Assembly (NCBI GenBank): GCA_019240375.1 | Contig: JAFAYN010000413.1 | Coordinates: 1-11,868 of the forward strand | Length of the DNA: 11,868 bases | Origin: Gemmatimonadota bacterium | GTDB taxonomy: Bacteria; Gemmatimonadota; Gemmatimonadetes; Longimicrobiales; Longimicrobiaceae | Direction of reading: 5' to 3' | Shown: positions 1-6,860 of the stretch, in pieces | Numbering within the stretch: position 1 is the first letter of the stretch | Layout of the letters: the number at the start of each line of letters is the position of its first letter | Position numbers and translations under genes: made by a program | Notes under the pieces: generated by a model | What the model saw: only the letters and a program-made list of their open reading frames with translations | Databases searched by the model: none | What the model was told of the DNA's origin: nothing

Positions 1-249
1 CACCTTGCTACGTCGCCGGTAGAAGCTGAGCGGAAGCTGATGGAACTCCAGTGCCTCGTAGAACAGACTCTCCGGGTACTCCAGAAGATCGGCTGCCTTC
101 TGGATCAGATCCGGCGACATCGACAACTCCCCGCTCTCGAACTTCGAAATGGTGCTCTGGGTGACCCCCAAGGCCTCAGCGAGGGTGACCTGTAGCATCT
201 CCCTCGATTCTCTGGCGAGCATCACCATCAAGGGATTCACTCGGGACAT
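1..249 (-). CDS. XRE-family HTH regulator, probable N-terminus of an ImmA/IrrE-type metallopeptidase regulator (partial)
   Basis: Only the first 83 codons are present; the gene runs off the left edge with no stop. Residues 7-60 form a classic XRE/Cro-C1 helix-turn-helix: the stretch LAEALGVTQSTISKFESG (about residues 24-41) is the recognition helix-turn-helix, followed by a typical third segment ending PESLFYEALEF. The next residues, LPLSFYRRRSKV (72-83), resemble the linker found in proteins where an XRE domain precedes an ImmA/IrrE (COG2856) zinc peptidase domain. The peptidase itself, with its HExxH motif, would lie outside the window, so that part is inferred. The ATG at 249 sits 4 nt after the stop of the upstream gene and has a weak AGG close before it, so the two genes are very likely one transcript. 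In such proteins the HTH represses its own operon and the peptidase may relieve repression; some are predicted toxin-antitoxin partners. HTH call firm, family assignment moderate. Confidence 0.75.
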   Translation of the reverse strand, partial: MSRVNPLMVMLARESREMLQVTLAEALGVTQSTISKFESGELSMSPDLIQKAADLLEYPESLFYEALEFHQLPLSFYRRRSKV

Positions 250-253
250 ACGC

Positions 254-874
254 CTACTGCTGCGTGTGGAGTGGGACCACCTTATCGATATCAGCAACAC
301 GCTTCGGTACAACGCGGCGCTGCTCCGGTGTCGACGTGACCGGAGCCGGTTCATTCGGAAGCAGATCGAGGGTTTCCGTGCCCGAAGCGCCGTCCTCATC
401 CAGCCGGTATGTCCATTGGGGCTGGTTGTTAATGGCGAACATGATGTAGATCCCTTCGACCTTCGTCTCAAGTTGGTCCAGCCGATAGCCAACGGTAAGT
501 CGTGGGATCGAGGGTAGCCCTTCAATCTCCAGCTGCGCGTTGAAGTTCAGCGCGGTTTCCGTAGGGATATTTGCTGTTTTGAACTCGTGGTCGATGTGCT
601 TGAACTGGAGGAGGAGCCGGTTTGAGACGATCAGTACCACCCGTCCACCATCGCACTCAATCAACTGGAATCCGGGGACTCCCTCGAAGGCTGCCTCGAC
701 GTGCTTTATGACAAGATCCTGCAACAGGGTCCTCCGGCAGCGGACCCGCATCCCTGGATGGATAGTCGCCTGGATGGTGCGCAGCTCCCCCCATGCTTCG
801 CGGATGCACTCCTCTAACTGCCCCTCGACCAGCGCCAGCTCGGCCCTTGCACCTTCCATCGAAATCGCGACCAT
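254..874 (-). CDS. Uncharacterised 206-aa protein paired with an XRE regulator
   Basis: I do not recognise a named family. The protein has 206 residues from the ATG at 874; an in-frame TTG one codon earlier (877) is an alternative start, and a GGA lies about 6 nt upstream of the ATG. Residues 1-35 look helical and amphipathic, and 48-63 form another helix. Residues 68-160 look beta-rich (strands near 78-85, 87-92, 112-118, 125-131, 141-148). The tail from about 160 is charged and proline-rich, probably disordered. There is no signal peptide, membrane segment or obvious catalytic motif, so it should be cytoplasmic. It is the first gene of a two-gene unit with the XRE/ImmA-like gene and has its own promoter at 918-946. 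That pairing would fit a toxin-antitoxin, stress-response or defence module, but this is guilt by association only. Codon use is less GC-biased than in the operon to the right, consistent with an accessory origin. Confidence 0.75.
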   Translation of the reverse strand: MVAISMEGARAELALVEGQLEECIREAWGELRTIQATIHPGMRVRCRRTLLQDLVIKHVEAAFEGVPGFQLIECDGGRVVLIVSNRLLLQFKHIDHEFKTANIPTETALNFNAQLEIEGLPSIPRLTVGYRLDQLETKVEGIYIMFAINNQPQWTYRLDEDGASGTETLDLLPNEPAPVTSTPEQRRVVPKRVADIDKVVPLHTQQ

Positions 875-917
875 CAATCATCCGGGGTACAGGTGAATCG
901 GTACTGCGGCTCCCAGC

Positions 918-946
918 ATAGTACAGTGTCTCATGTATAAAATCAA
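918..946 (-). promoter_or_regulatory. Sigma70-type promoter of the left two-gene module
   Basis: On the minus strand, TTGATT (946-941) and TACTAT (923-918) are separated by exactly 17 nt, each matching the -35 and -10 consensus at 4 of 6 positions. Transcription would start near 911, giving a leader of about 36 nt before the ATG at 874. Three AT-rich 12-bp repeats abut the -35 side. A TACA-N8-TGTA pair (937-922) spans the spacer and the edge of the -10 and could be an operator, though that is weak. Predicted by eye only. Confidence 0.55.
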
Positions 947-948
947 GA

Positions 949-984
949 AAAATATTCCTGAAAATATTCTCAAAAATATTCTCA
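949..984. repeat. Three tandem 12-bp direct repeats (AAAATATTCYYR)
   Basis: Units at 949-960 (AAAATATTCCTG), 961-972 (AAAATATTCTCA) and 973-984 (AAAATATTCTCA) are exactly contiguous. The last two are identical and the first differs at the last three positions. Each carries the palindromic core AATATT. The array begins 2 bp upstream of the -35 hexamer of the minus-strand promoter, where an UP element or an activator/repressor array would sit. The 12-bp period is a little more than one helical turn, so successive sites would be slightly rotated around the DNA. Confidence 0.8.
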
Positions 985-987
985 ATG

Positions 988-1003
988 ATGTAACACTTTA
1001 CAT
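988..1003. promoter_or_regulatory. Perfect inverted repeat ATGTAA-N4-TTACAT, candidate operator
   Basis: ATGTAA (988-993), spacer CACT (994-997) and TTACAT (998-1003) form a 6-4-6 perfect dyad 3 bp beyond the 12-bp repeats. It lacks a T-run and is too short for a terminator, so a protein-binding site is more likely. It overlaps a poor plus-strand -35-like TTTACA (997-1002), with -10-like TAGAAT at 1017-1022 spaced only 14 nt away. A control role on greA or on the left module is therefore possible but unproven. Confidence 0.4.
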
Positions 1004-1264
1004 AGCAACGTCTTTTTAGAATATGGCTGAGCAGGCCTGGTGGGCAGAATCGGCTAGAGCCGCGTAGTCCTCAACTTGGGTACGACCGGTACAGAAAGCA
1101 GAGCGGCCCCAAATATTACCTCTTCTGAGGCCACTGCTGTTTCAGGAGTTGCTACTGCCCATGAATCGCTGGCGCGACCCCGCCCCACGTCGTTACATTG
1201 AACTCCTTTCAGGTGCGCCTCGTTCCCGGGGCGCACGTTCTCGTTATTTCCCCCCGGTCCGAAG
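1004..1264 (+). other. greA upstream region with no recognisable gene
   Basis: Together with 878-1003 this is a gap of about 390 nt between the left module and greA. I see no convincing coding sequence, tRNA or riboswitch in it. A small dyad CGGCT-AG-AGCCG lies at 1051-1062 and a 7-bp-stem hairpin at 1213-1236. No strong plus-strand promoter is visible. The reading frame of greA is closed upstream by a TGA at 1199-1201 and contains no earlier ATG or GTG. Composition shifts from AT-rich (about 935-1020) back to GC-rich towards greA. Confidence 0.6.
1213..1236 (+). promoter_or_regulatory. Hairpin in the greA leader
   Basis: GTGCGCC (1213-1219) and GGCGCAC (1230-1236) pair perfectly around a 10-nt loop, ending 28 nt before the greA ATG. 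It is followed by a mildly T-rich stretch (GTTCTCGTTATTTCC), not a proper U-run. It could be an attenuator or a translation-control element. E. coli greA also has a leader structure producing short terminated RNAs, but similarity here is only by analogy. Confidence 0.35.
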
Positions 1265-1750
1265 ATGCTGGAAGAACTCAAGAGCAAGCTGGGCGAGGAG
1301 ATCGAGCGGCTGACGCACGAGCTGCAGGTCACTCTGCCCAAGGCGATCCAGAAGGCCGTGGAGCACGGCGACCTGCGCGAGAACTCGGAGTACAAGTCCG
1401 CGCTGGAGCGGCAGCAGTTCGTCCAGGCCCGGCTCAACCACCTGACCAAGCGCTACGGCGAGCTCTCCAAGATCGACCTGTCGGAGGTCCCCTCGGACCG
1501 CGTCGGCTTCGGCTCGCGCGTGACGGTGATCGACCAGCGCACCAAGGACCGGGAAACGTACACCCTGGTCTTCGGCGACTACATCGACATCGACAGCGGA
1601 CAGATCTCGATGGCCTCGCCGCTCGGGCAGGCGCTGATGGGGAAGAAGGTGGGCGAGAGCGTGTCGCTCTCCCTCCCCCGCGGCGAGCGCAAGCTCAAGA
1701 TCAAGGAGCTGCAGACGCTCTCGCAGGTGGTGGACGAGGACAAGAAGTAG
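1265..1750 (+). CDS. greA: Transcription elongation factor GreA
   Basis: GreA enters the secondary channel of RNA polymerase and stimulates cleavage of the 3' end of backtracked RNA, restarting stalled complexes. The 161-residue length matches the family. Residues 1-75 form the N-terminal antiparallel coiled coil. Its tip carries GDLREN (35-40), so the acidic residues D36 and E39 that coordinate the catalytic metal are present, followed by SEYKSALERQQF. Residues 80-155 form the FKBP-like C-terminal domain with the hallmark SPLGQALMGKKVGE (118-131). The ATG at 1265 is the only reasonable start, because the frame closes upstream at 1199 and has no other start codon; no clear Shine-Dalgarno is visible. 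The gene is monocistronic, convergent with the LPS operon, and ends 26 nt before a shared terminator. Its lone plus-strand position and leader hairpin suggest independent control. Confidence 0.95.
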   Translation: MLEELKSKLGEEIERLTHELQVTLPKAIQKAVEHGDLRENSEYKSALERQQFVQARLNHLTKRYGELSKIDLSEVPSDRVGFGSRVTVIDQRTKDRETYTLVFGDYIDIDSGQISMASPLGQALMGKKVGESVSLSLPRGERKLKIKELQTLSQVVDEDKK

Positions 1751-1776
1751 TCTCCTCCCCCGCTCCGGGAAACACG

Positions 1777-1810
1777 AAGCCCCCGGGCGCCGATCAGCGC
1801 CCGGGGGCTT
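1777..1810. terminator. Bidirectional intrinsic terminator between greA and the LPS operon
   Basis: AAGCCCCCGGGCGC (1777-1790) pairs perfectly with GCGCCCGGGGGCTT (1797-1810) around the 6-nt loop CGATCA, giving a 14-bp GC-rich stem. TTTCC follows on the plus strand and TTCGTGTTT on the minus strand. It sits 26 nt after the greA stop and 26 nt after the stop of the glycosyltransferase gene, so it can end transcription from both sides. The T-tracts are short, as is common in high-GC genomes. Confidence 0.9.
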
Positions 1811-1835
1811 TCCGCATCTTCGTGCCGTGCCGCCG

Positions 1836-2846
1836 TCAGGAGCGCCGGCCGATCCGCCGCAGGTCGTCCAGCTCGGCGCGCAGGGTGGCGATCAGCTCGG
1901 CCATGAAGCCGAAGCCGAACAGGACCACTCCCACCGTTTCCAGCAGCACCACCAGCGTGAGCAGCGGCCGGTAGCCGAAGGGGGGCATCCACTCCCCCAC
2001 CCGCAGCACCACCGTCAGCAGCCCTACCAGCACCCCCAGCACGATCAGCGCGAGCCCGCCCCCGCCGAAGAACTGCATCGGCTTCTCGCTGAACTTGAGG
2101 TAGAACCAGACCACCACCAGGTCGCCCACGCCCACCAGCACCCGGCTGCGCCCGGAGTACTTGGCCTCCCCGGCGCGACGCGGATACAGGGTGATGTCGA
2201 TCTCGCTGACGCTGTAGCCGCGGGCGTGCGCCAGGACCACGAAGAAGCGGTGCCAGTCGTGCCGCAGCGGGATCTCGCGCAGGATCTCTGTCCGGAACGC
2301 CTTCATGGAGTTGAGGTCGCGGACGGGGACCTCGAAGAGCGACTGCGACAGCCGGTTGTAGACCGAGCTGACCGCCCGCTTCTCGTACGCGCCGACCTTG
2401 CGCCCGGTGACGATGTCCCACCCCTCCGCCAGCTTGGCGAGGAAGCGTGGGATCTCCTCGGGGGAGTGCTGCAGGTCGGCGTCGAAGAGGACCACGTACT
2501 CGCTCTCCGCCGCCTCGGCCCCGGTGACCATCGCCTCGGTCTTCCCCTGGTTGCGGCGGTGGCGGAGCACCTTGACCCGCTCCATCCCCGCCGCCTCGCG
2601 GAGCGCCGCGTCGTACGTCCCGTCGGTGGAGCCGTCGTCCACCAGGATGATCTCGCCGGACAGCCCGTGCCGCTGGAAGGTGGCGCGCAGCTCGGCGAAG
2701 AGCGCCTGGATGTTCTCGATCTCGTTGAACGCGGGGACGAGCACGGCGAAATCGCGGCGCAGCGCCTCCGGTACGACCGGGGGCGCTGCGGCGGCGGGCG
2801 CGGGGAGCGCGCCCGGGACCGGGTCGGGGGCCAGCGCGGTGCTCAC
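1836..2846 (-). CDS. Family 2 glycosyltransferase, DPM1/GtrB-like, membrane-anchored
   Basis: Predicted to transfer a sugar from a nucleotide sugar to a polyprenyl phosphate at the cytoplasmic face of the inner membrane; the sugar cannot be told from sequence. In the 336 residues, after a disordered Ala/Pro-rich N-terminus (1-30), the GT-A fold shows VPAFNE (37-42), VDDGSTDGT (69-77), NQGK (99-102), the metal-binding DADLQ (122-126), DLNSMKAFR (177-185) and the YPRRAGEAKYSGRSRV segment (221-236) typical of the DPM1/GtrB/ArnC group. Two hydrophobic helices at about 263-283 and 294-318 anchor the C-terminus, like GtrB-type enzymes. It starts with GTG, overlapping the rpoN stop as GTGA, and is the last gene of the operon before the terminator. 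Company with LPS genes suggests a role in envelope glycan or lipid A modification, but this is inference. Confidence 0.88.
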   Translation of the reverse strand: MSTALAPDPVPGALPAPAAAAPPVVPEALRRDFAVLVPAFNEIENIQALFAELRATFQRHGLSGEIILVDDGSTDGTYDAALREAAGMERVKVLRHRRNQGKTEAMVTGAEAAESEYVVLFDADLQHSPEEIPRFLAKLAEGWDIVTGRKVGAYEKRAVSSVYNRLSQSLFEVPVRDLNSMKAFRTEILREIPLRHDWHRFFVVLAHARGYSVSEIDITLYPRRAGEAKYSGRSRVLVGVGDLVVVWFYLKFSEKPMQFFGGGGLALIVLGVLVGLLTVVLRVGEWMPPFGYRPLLTLVVLLETVGVVLFGFGFMAELIATLRAELDDLRRIGRRS

Positions 2847-4342
2847 ACCCGCTTCCGCATCCGCGCGGAAAGGATCCCGAGCTGGTCGCGGTACTTGGCG
2901 ACCGTGCGCCGCGCGATCTGGATCCCCTCCTCCTTGAGGATGTTCACGATCGCCTGGTCGGTCAGCGGGTGCCCGGCCTCCTCGTCGGAGACCAGCTTCT
3001 CGATCTGCGCCTTGATCCCGCGCGCCGACACGTCCTCGCCCGAGGTGGTGGAAAGCCCCGACGAGAAGAAGAACTTGAGCGGGAAGACGCCGCGGGGTGT
3101 CTGCACGTACTTCTCGTTGGTCACGCGCGAGACGGTGGACTCGTGCATGTCGATCACCTCGGCCACCTCACGCAGCGTCAGCGGCTTGAGGTACTGCACC
3201 CCCCGCTCGAAGAAGTCGCGCTGCCGGTCGACGATGAAGTTCATCACCTTGAGCATCGTCTGGCGGCGCTGCTCGATCGCCTGGATCATCCAGTTGGCGG
3301 AGTTGAGCTTGTTGGAGATGAACTCCTTGTTCTCGCCCGCGAACTTCTTCTTGTCCTTGGCGATCTCGCGGTAGGTGCGCGACAGCTTGAGCCGCGGGAG
3401 GCTGGTGTCGTTGAGGAACACCAGGTACTCGCCGTCGATCTTCTCGACGATCAGGTCGGGGACGATGTAGTTGTCCCCGTGGTTGGAGTACTTGAGCCCC
3501 GGCTTCGGGTCGAGCTTGGCCACCTCGTCGGCGGCGTCCTGCACGTCGCGCGGGGTGATGGACAGCTCCTTGGAGATCTCCGACCAGCGGTGGTTGATCA
3601 GCTGCTCGAAGTACCCGTCCACGATGCGGAAGGCCAGGTTGTCCTGCAACCGCTCGCGGACTTCCTCCTCTACCGGCTCCACCCCGCCCGCCGCCTTGGC
3701 GAGCTCCTGGAAGGCGTAGTCGCGGAGCTGGAGGAGGATGCACTCCCGCAGGTCGCGCGAGCCGATCCCCGCCGGGTCGAACCCCTGGATGACGCGGAGC
3801 ATCCGTTCCGCCTCGTCGGTGGTGAAGGGGCGCGTCTCGTCGGCCGAGGTGGCCCAGTCGGCCCCGTTCTCGGCCAGGAACTCGTTCAGCGCCCGGACCA
3901 CCTCGTCCAGCGGGCAGACCAGGTACCCCTCGTCGCCGATGTTCCCGATGATCTCCTCGCCGAGGAGGAGCTCGCGCGGGGAAAGGCGGAGCAGGGTCAG
4001 CTGGTCGTGCAGGTGGTCGCCCAGGTCGCGCGAGGCGACCGAGACGGGCTCGTAGTACTCGCGGTCCTCGTACTCCTCGCGGCGGCCGCCGGTCTCGAAG
4101 CCGTTGAGGAGGATCTCCTCCCAGTCGATCTCGTCGTCCTCCTTCTCCTTCTCTTCCTTCTCGACCATCTCCTCCACCTCTCCCTCGACCATGTCGAGGA
4201 AGGGGTTGTTCAGGAGCTCCTGCTTGAGGTGCGCCTGCAGGTCGAGGAGAGGCATGTACAGGAGATCCATCGCCTGGTAGAGGCGTGGATTGATCTTCAT
4301 CTCCTGCTTGAGCGCAGTTCCCTGATAGAGACCTGTCTTCAT
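2843..4342 (-). CDS. rpoN: RNA polymerase sigma-54 factor RpoN
   Basis: Sigma54 directs RNA polymerase to -24/-12 promoters that open only with an AAA+ enhancer-binding activator. The 499 residues show the three regions in order. Region I (1-50) keeps the pattern ending [12 protein letters not shown]. An acidic region II (about 53-97) is packed with Glu/Asp. The core-binding domain (about 105-300) contains [20 protein letters not shown]. The DNA-binding part has the [22 protein letters not shown] (390-408) and the diagnostic RpoN box ARRTVAKYR (477-485). The ATG at 4342 overlaps the lptB stop as ATGA; a longer open frame upstream lies antiparallel in phase with lptB and is ignored. The lptB-rpoN order is common in bacteria. 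Region I is poor in glutamine (five in the first 50 residues), unlike E. coli RpoN. It probably depends on the operon promoter upstream of kdsB. Confidence 0.96.
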   Translation of the reverse strand: MKTGLYQGTALKQEMKINPRLYQAMDLLYMPLLDLQAHLKQELLNNPFLDMVEGEVEEMVEKEEKEKEDDEIDWEEILLNGFETGGRREEYEDREYYEPVSVASRDLGDHLHDQLTLLRLSPRELLLGEEIIGNIGDEGYLVCPLDEVVRALNEFLAENGADWATSADETRPFTTDEAERMLRVIQGFDPAGIGSRDLRECILLQLRDYAFQELAKAAGGVEPVEEEVRERLQDNLAFRIVDGYFEQLINHRWSEISKELSITPRDVQDAADEVAKLDPKPGLKYSNHGDNYIVPDLIVEKIDGEYLVFLNDTSLPRLKLSRTYREIAKDKKKFAGENKEFISNKLNSANWMIQAIEQRRQTMLKVMNFIVDRQRDFFERGVQYLKPLTLREVAEVIDMHESTVSRVTNEKYVQTPRGVFPLKFFFSSGLSTTSGEDVSARGIKAQIEKLVSDEEAGHPLTDQAIVNILKEEGIQIARRTVAKYRDQLGILSARMRKRV

Positions 4343-5193
4343 TCGGCGTCGTCCTTTGCAGGAATGGGATACCGTTCTCTCATCCGCGCGGTGAGCGTCG
4401 GACCCAGGTAGATCTCCGCGACCTCTTCGTTCCAGACCAGCTCGGACACCGTCCCGGAGACCCGGACCCGGCCGTCGTACATGATGTAGGCGCGGTCCAC
4501 GATGTCGAGCGTCTGCTCGACGTTGTGGTCGCTGATCAGGACCCCGATCCCGCGCTGCCGCAGGTCGGCGACGATCTGCTGGATGTCGTGCACGGCGATG
4601 GGGTCCACCCCCGCGAACGGCTCGTCCAGGAGCATGAACTTGGGCCGCCCCACCAGCGCGCGGGTGATCTCCAGCCGCCGCCGCTCGCCGCCCGACAGCG
4701 CGTACGCGCGGGTCTTGCGGAGGTGCTTGATGTGCAGCTCGTCGAGGAGCTCTTCCAGCCGGCGCCGCTGCTCGGCGCGGGGGATGCTCATCATCTGGAG
4801 CACGGCCAGGATGTTCTCCTCCACCGTGAGCTGCCGGAAGATGGAGGGCTCCTGCGCCAGGTAGCCGATCCCGCGGCGGGCCCGCTTGTACATCGGGACG
4901 CCGGTGACGTCGTCCCTGCCGAGCGAAACCCGCCCGGCGTCCGGCGCGATCAGCCCCACCATCATGTAGAAGGTGGTGGTCTTCCCGGCGCCGTTCGGCC
5001 CCAGGAGCCCCACGATCTCGCCCTGGGAGACGTTCACGGCCACGTCGTTCACCACGCGCCGCTTCCGGTACACCTTCACCAGCCCTTCGGCGCGCAGCGT
5101 GGCGCCGCCCGCGGGAGGAGGGGCGAGCCCCACCGCTCCGCCCGGCTCCGGCGCCTCCGGCTCTTCCTGGTTCACGTACGGATCCATACTCAC
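4339..5193 (-). CDS. lptB: LPS export ABC transporter ATP-binding protein LptB
   Basis: LptB is the cytoplasmic ATPase of the LptB2FG complex that extracts LPS from the inner membrane and pushes it along the Lpt bridge. All ABC motifs are intact in the 284 residues: Walker [10 protein letters not shown] (65-73), Q-loop YLAQEPSIF (111-119), signature LSGGE (166-170), Walker [11 protein letters not shown] (186-195) and the switch histidine in SDHN (H223). The [16 protein letters not shown] and [12 protein letters not shown] segments are specific to LptB rather than other ABC ATPases. A proline- and alanine-rich extension of about 30 residues precedes the domain. The chosen start is GTG at 5193, overlapping the upstream stop as GTGA; an ATG two codons downstream (5187) is equally possible and would remove the overlap. 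The permease genes lptF and lptG are not in this window. Confidence 0.95.
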   Translation of the reverse strand: MSMDPYVNQEEPEAPEPGGAVGLAPPPAGGATLRAEGLVKVYRKRRVVNDVAVNVSQGEIVGLLGPNGAGKTTTFYMMVGLIAPDAGRVSLGRDDVTGVPMYKRARRGIGYLAQEPSIFRQLTVEENILAVLQMMSIPRAEQRRRLEELLDELHIKHLRKTRAYALSGGERRRLEITRALVGRPKFMLLDEPFAGVDPIAVHDIQQIVADLRQRGIGVLISDHNVEQTLDIVDRAYIMYDGRVRVSGTVSELVWNEEVAEIYLGPTLTARMRERYPIPAKDDAE

Positions 5194-6860
5194 GGCTTTC
5201 CTGTGGCCTGGGACGACGGGCGTGCCTGGGGCGGCGGAGGAGCGGCCTTGCGCCTGTCAGCCGGCGTCCCGCTCCCGGGGGTGGAGGCCCGCGTCGTGCC
5301 GGGCGTCCGGGCCGGGGCGTTCCCGGCCGCGCCGGCGCGCGTCCTCGCGCGGGTGGAGTCGGCCGCCGAGTCGGGATTCGCCGGGTCGAGGTACACACCC
5401 CGCTTCAGCCCCTCCACGTGCGCCACGTCCAGCTCCCGGTTCTTGAGGAGCAGCTCGATCTGGTCCCCCACCAGGTAGTTCAGCCCGGGGCGGTCGGCGC
5501 GACCCTTCTGCGCCGCGCCCGCGTTCGGGTCCTCCTTTTCCCGCACCCGGTAGAAGGAGTGCGCCGAGCCGCGGGCGACCACCCGCTTCAATTCCACGTC
5601 GTCCTCGGGGGAGGACGACTGCCCCTGCGTCCGGGGTCGGGGGGGCCGCGCGCCCGCCGGACGGGCGGTGGTGTCGGCCGGGACGAAGTACCCGGTGATG
5701 GTGTCGCCCGTCACCCAGTCGCGGTCCTGCACCAGCCCCGCGGAGGCGGGGCGCTCGATCCGCGCCAGGCGGGCCCTCGGTCCCGTTGCGGCGGGCGTCC
5801 GCCCGACCGTGTCGAACGTTTCGCCTCGCGCGTTGCGGTAGGCGGTCACCCGGTCCAGCCGCTGCCCGGGGAGGAGCGCTTCCAGCGAGTCGGCCTGGAG
5901 GACGAACCCGTTGGCGGACACCACGGGCTGCTCGTTCCCCCGCCCCGCCGCCCCGGCCGCTCCCGGCGCCGGCGCTCCCGCCGTCTGCGGCGGGGGACCC
6001 GCGAGGCGCGCCGCGAAGGTGATCAGGCGCTGCAGCAGGTCGTCCTTGAAGAAGAGCTGGATCTCCGGCCCGTCCACCCGCAGCTTCTCGCTCACCAGCT
6101 GCGCGTTCTGCCGGGCGACCACGTGGTCGATCCTCCCCCCGGGGAGCGTGGCGTCCACCGTCTCGCCCGCCAGGTCGAAGCGCTCGCCGCGGATGGTGGC
6201 GTTCCCGCGCAGCTGCAGCGTTTCCTGCTGCGAGTCGTGGGTCGCCTCGGTGGCGGTGGCGTCCAGGTCGCTGCGGTGGATCACCACGTTGCCGCTGGCG
6301 GCGAAGTAGTTCTCGCCCAGGGTGGTGACCCGGTCCCCGTCGATCTGCAGCGGCTCCTGCCTGTTCGCGGCGTTCCCCGAGCCGGCGTTCGCGTCGTTGT
6401 TCTTCGGCACCACGGTCAGGTGCGGGCGTTGCGTGGCGATCACCTGCGCCTGAGGCCGCCCCGGCATCTCGCGGTAATACTCAAGCTCCGGGCCATGGAG
6501 CGTGGAGCCGCGCGTCAGGTCGGTGAACGTCACGTCCACCGTGGCGTACAGCCGCCCGGTGGTGGAGTTGTAGGTGGCGTTCTGCGAGGTGAGCCGGCGC
6601 GTCGGGTCCTGGTAGTCGACGTTCCGGAAGAGCTGCACCTCGTTGGTGGCCTGGTAGATGACCGCGCTGTCGGCGCGGAGCGTCGCCCCGCCCTGGCAGA
6701 CCACGCGCAGCGGCCCGGAGATGCTCGCCACGGTGAAGCCGCCGAACTGCTGGGCGTTGGCCTGGCGGCTCTCGACCAGCTCGCACGAGCCCGCCTGCGC
6801 CGCGCCCCGTGCGGGGACGGCGAGGAGGAGCGCGAGCGGGGCGAGGAGTCGGAGCCTCAT
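5190..6860 (-). CDS. lptA: LptA/OstA-family periplasmic LPS-transport protein, unusually long
   Basis: OstA-type domains form open beta-jellyrolls that stack into the periplasmic bridge carrying LPS. Residues 1-22 are a Sec signal peptide cleaved near AAQA. Several OstA-like stretches follow: about 58-152 ([10 protein letters not shown]..., [16 protein letters not shown]), 170-285 ([29 protein letters not shown]), 312-345 ([19 protein letters not shown]) and 461-492 ([21 protein letters not shown]). These are separated by Ala/Pro/Gly-rich linkers (about 287-310 and 398-418), and a low-complexity tail runs from about 495. At 556 residues it is roughly three times E. coli LptA. It lacks an outer-membrane beta-barrel, so it is not LptD, although OstA domains also occur there. 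The ATG at 6860 overlaps the lptC stop by 1 nt (TGATG); the frame extends further upstream but over lptC and without the signal peptide. Position between lptC and lptB supports the name. Confidence 0.83.
   Translation of the reverse strand: MRLRLLAPLALLLAVPARGAAQAGSCELVESRQANAQQFGGFTVASISGPLRVVCQGGATLRADSAVIYQATNEVQLFRNVDYQDPTRRLTSQNATYNSTTGRLYATVDVTFTDLTRGSTLHGPELEYYREMPGRPQAQVIATQRPHLTVVPKNNDANAGSGNAANRQEPLQIDGDRVTTLGENYFAASGNVVIHRSDLDATATEATHDSQQETLQLRGNATIRGERFDLAGETVDATLPGGRIDHVVARQNAQLVSEKLRVDGPEIQLFFKDDLLQRLITFAARLAGPPPQTAGAPAPGAAGAAGRGNEQPVVSANGFVLQADSLEALLPGQRLDRVTAYRNARGETFDTVGRTPAATGPRARLARIERPASAGLVQDRDWVTGDTITGYFVPADTTARPAGARPPRPRTQGQSSSPEDDVELKRVVARGSAHSFYRVREKEDPNAGAAQKGRADRPGLNYLVGDQIELLLKNRELDVAHVEGLKRGVYLDPANPDSAADSTRARTRAGAAGNAPARTPGTTRASTPGSGTPADRRKAAPPPPQARPSSQATGKP

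Noticed and set aside
949..984. CRISPR array or plasmid-type replication iterons
   Set aside because: Repeats are contiguous, only 12 bp and three copies with no spacers; no rep gene or DnaA-box cluster is nearby. A promoter element fits better.
1004..1264. tRNA, small RNA or riboswitch
   Set aside because: No cloverleaf or known aptamer pattern could be built; only short stems are present.
1054..1449. 131-codon minus-strand frame across the greA leader and 5' end
   Set aside because: Overlaps greA coding sequence and has no motif; the leader part shows no coding character.
4343..5398. Upstream extension of the rpoN frame
   Set aside because: It lies over lptB in another phase and reads as Arg/Pro/Gly-rich nonsense; the ATG at 4342 gives a canonical sigma54 start.
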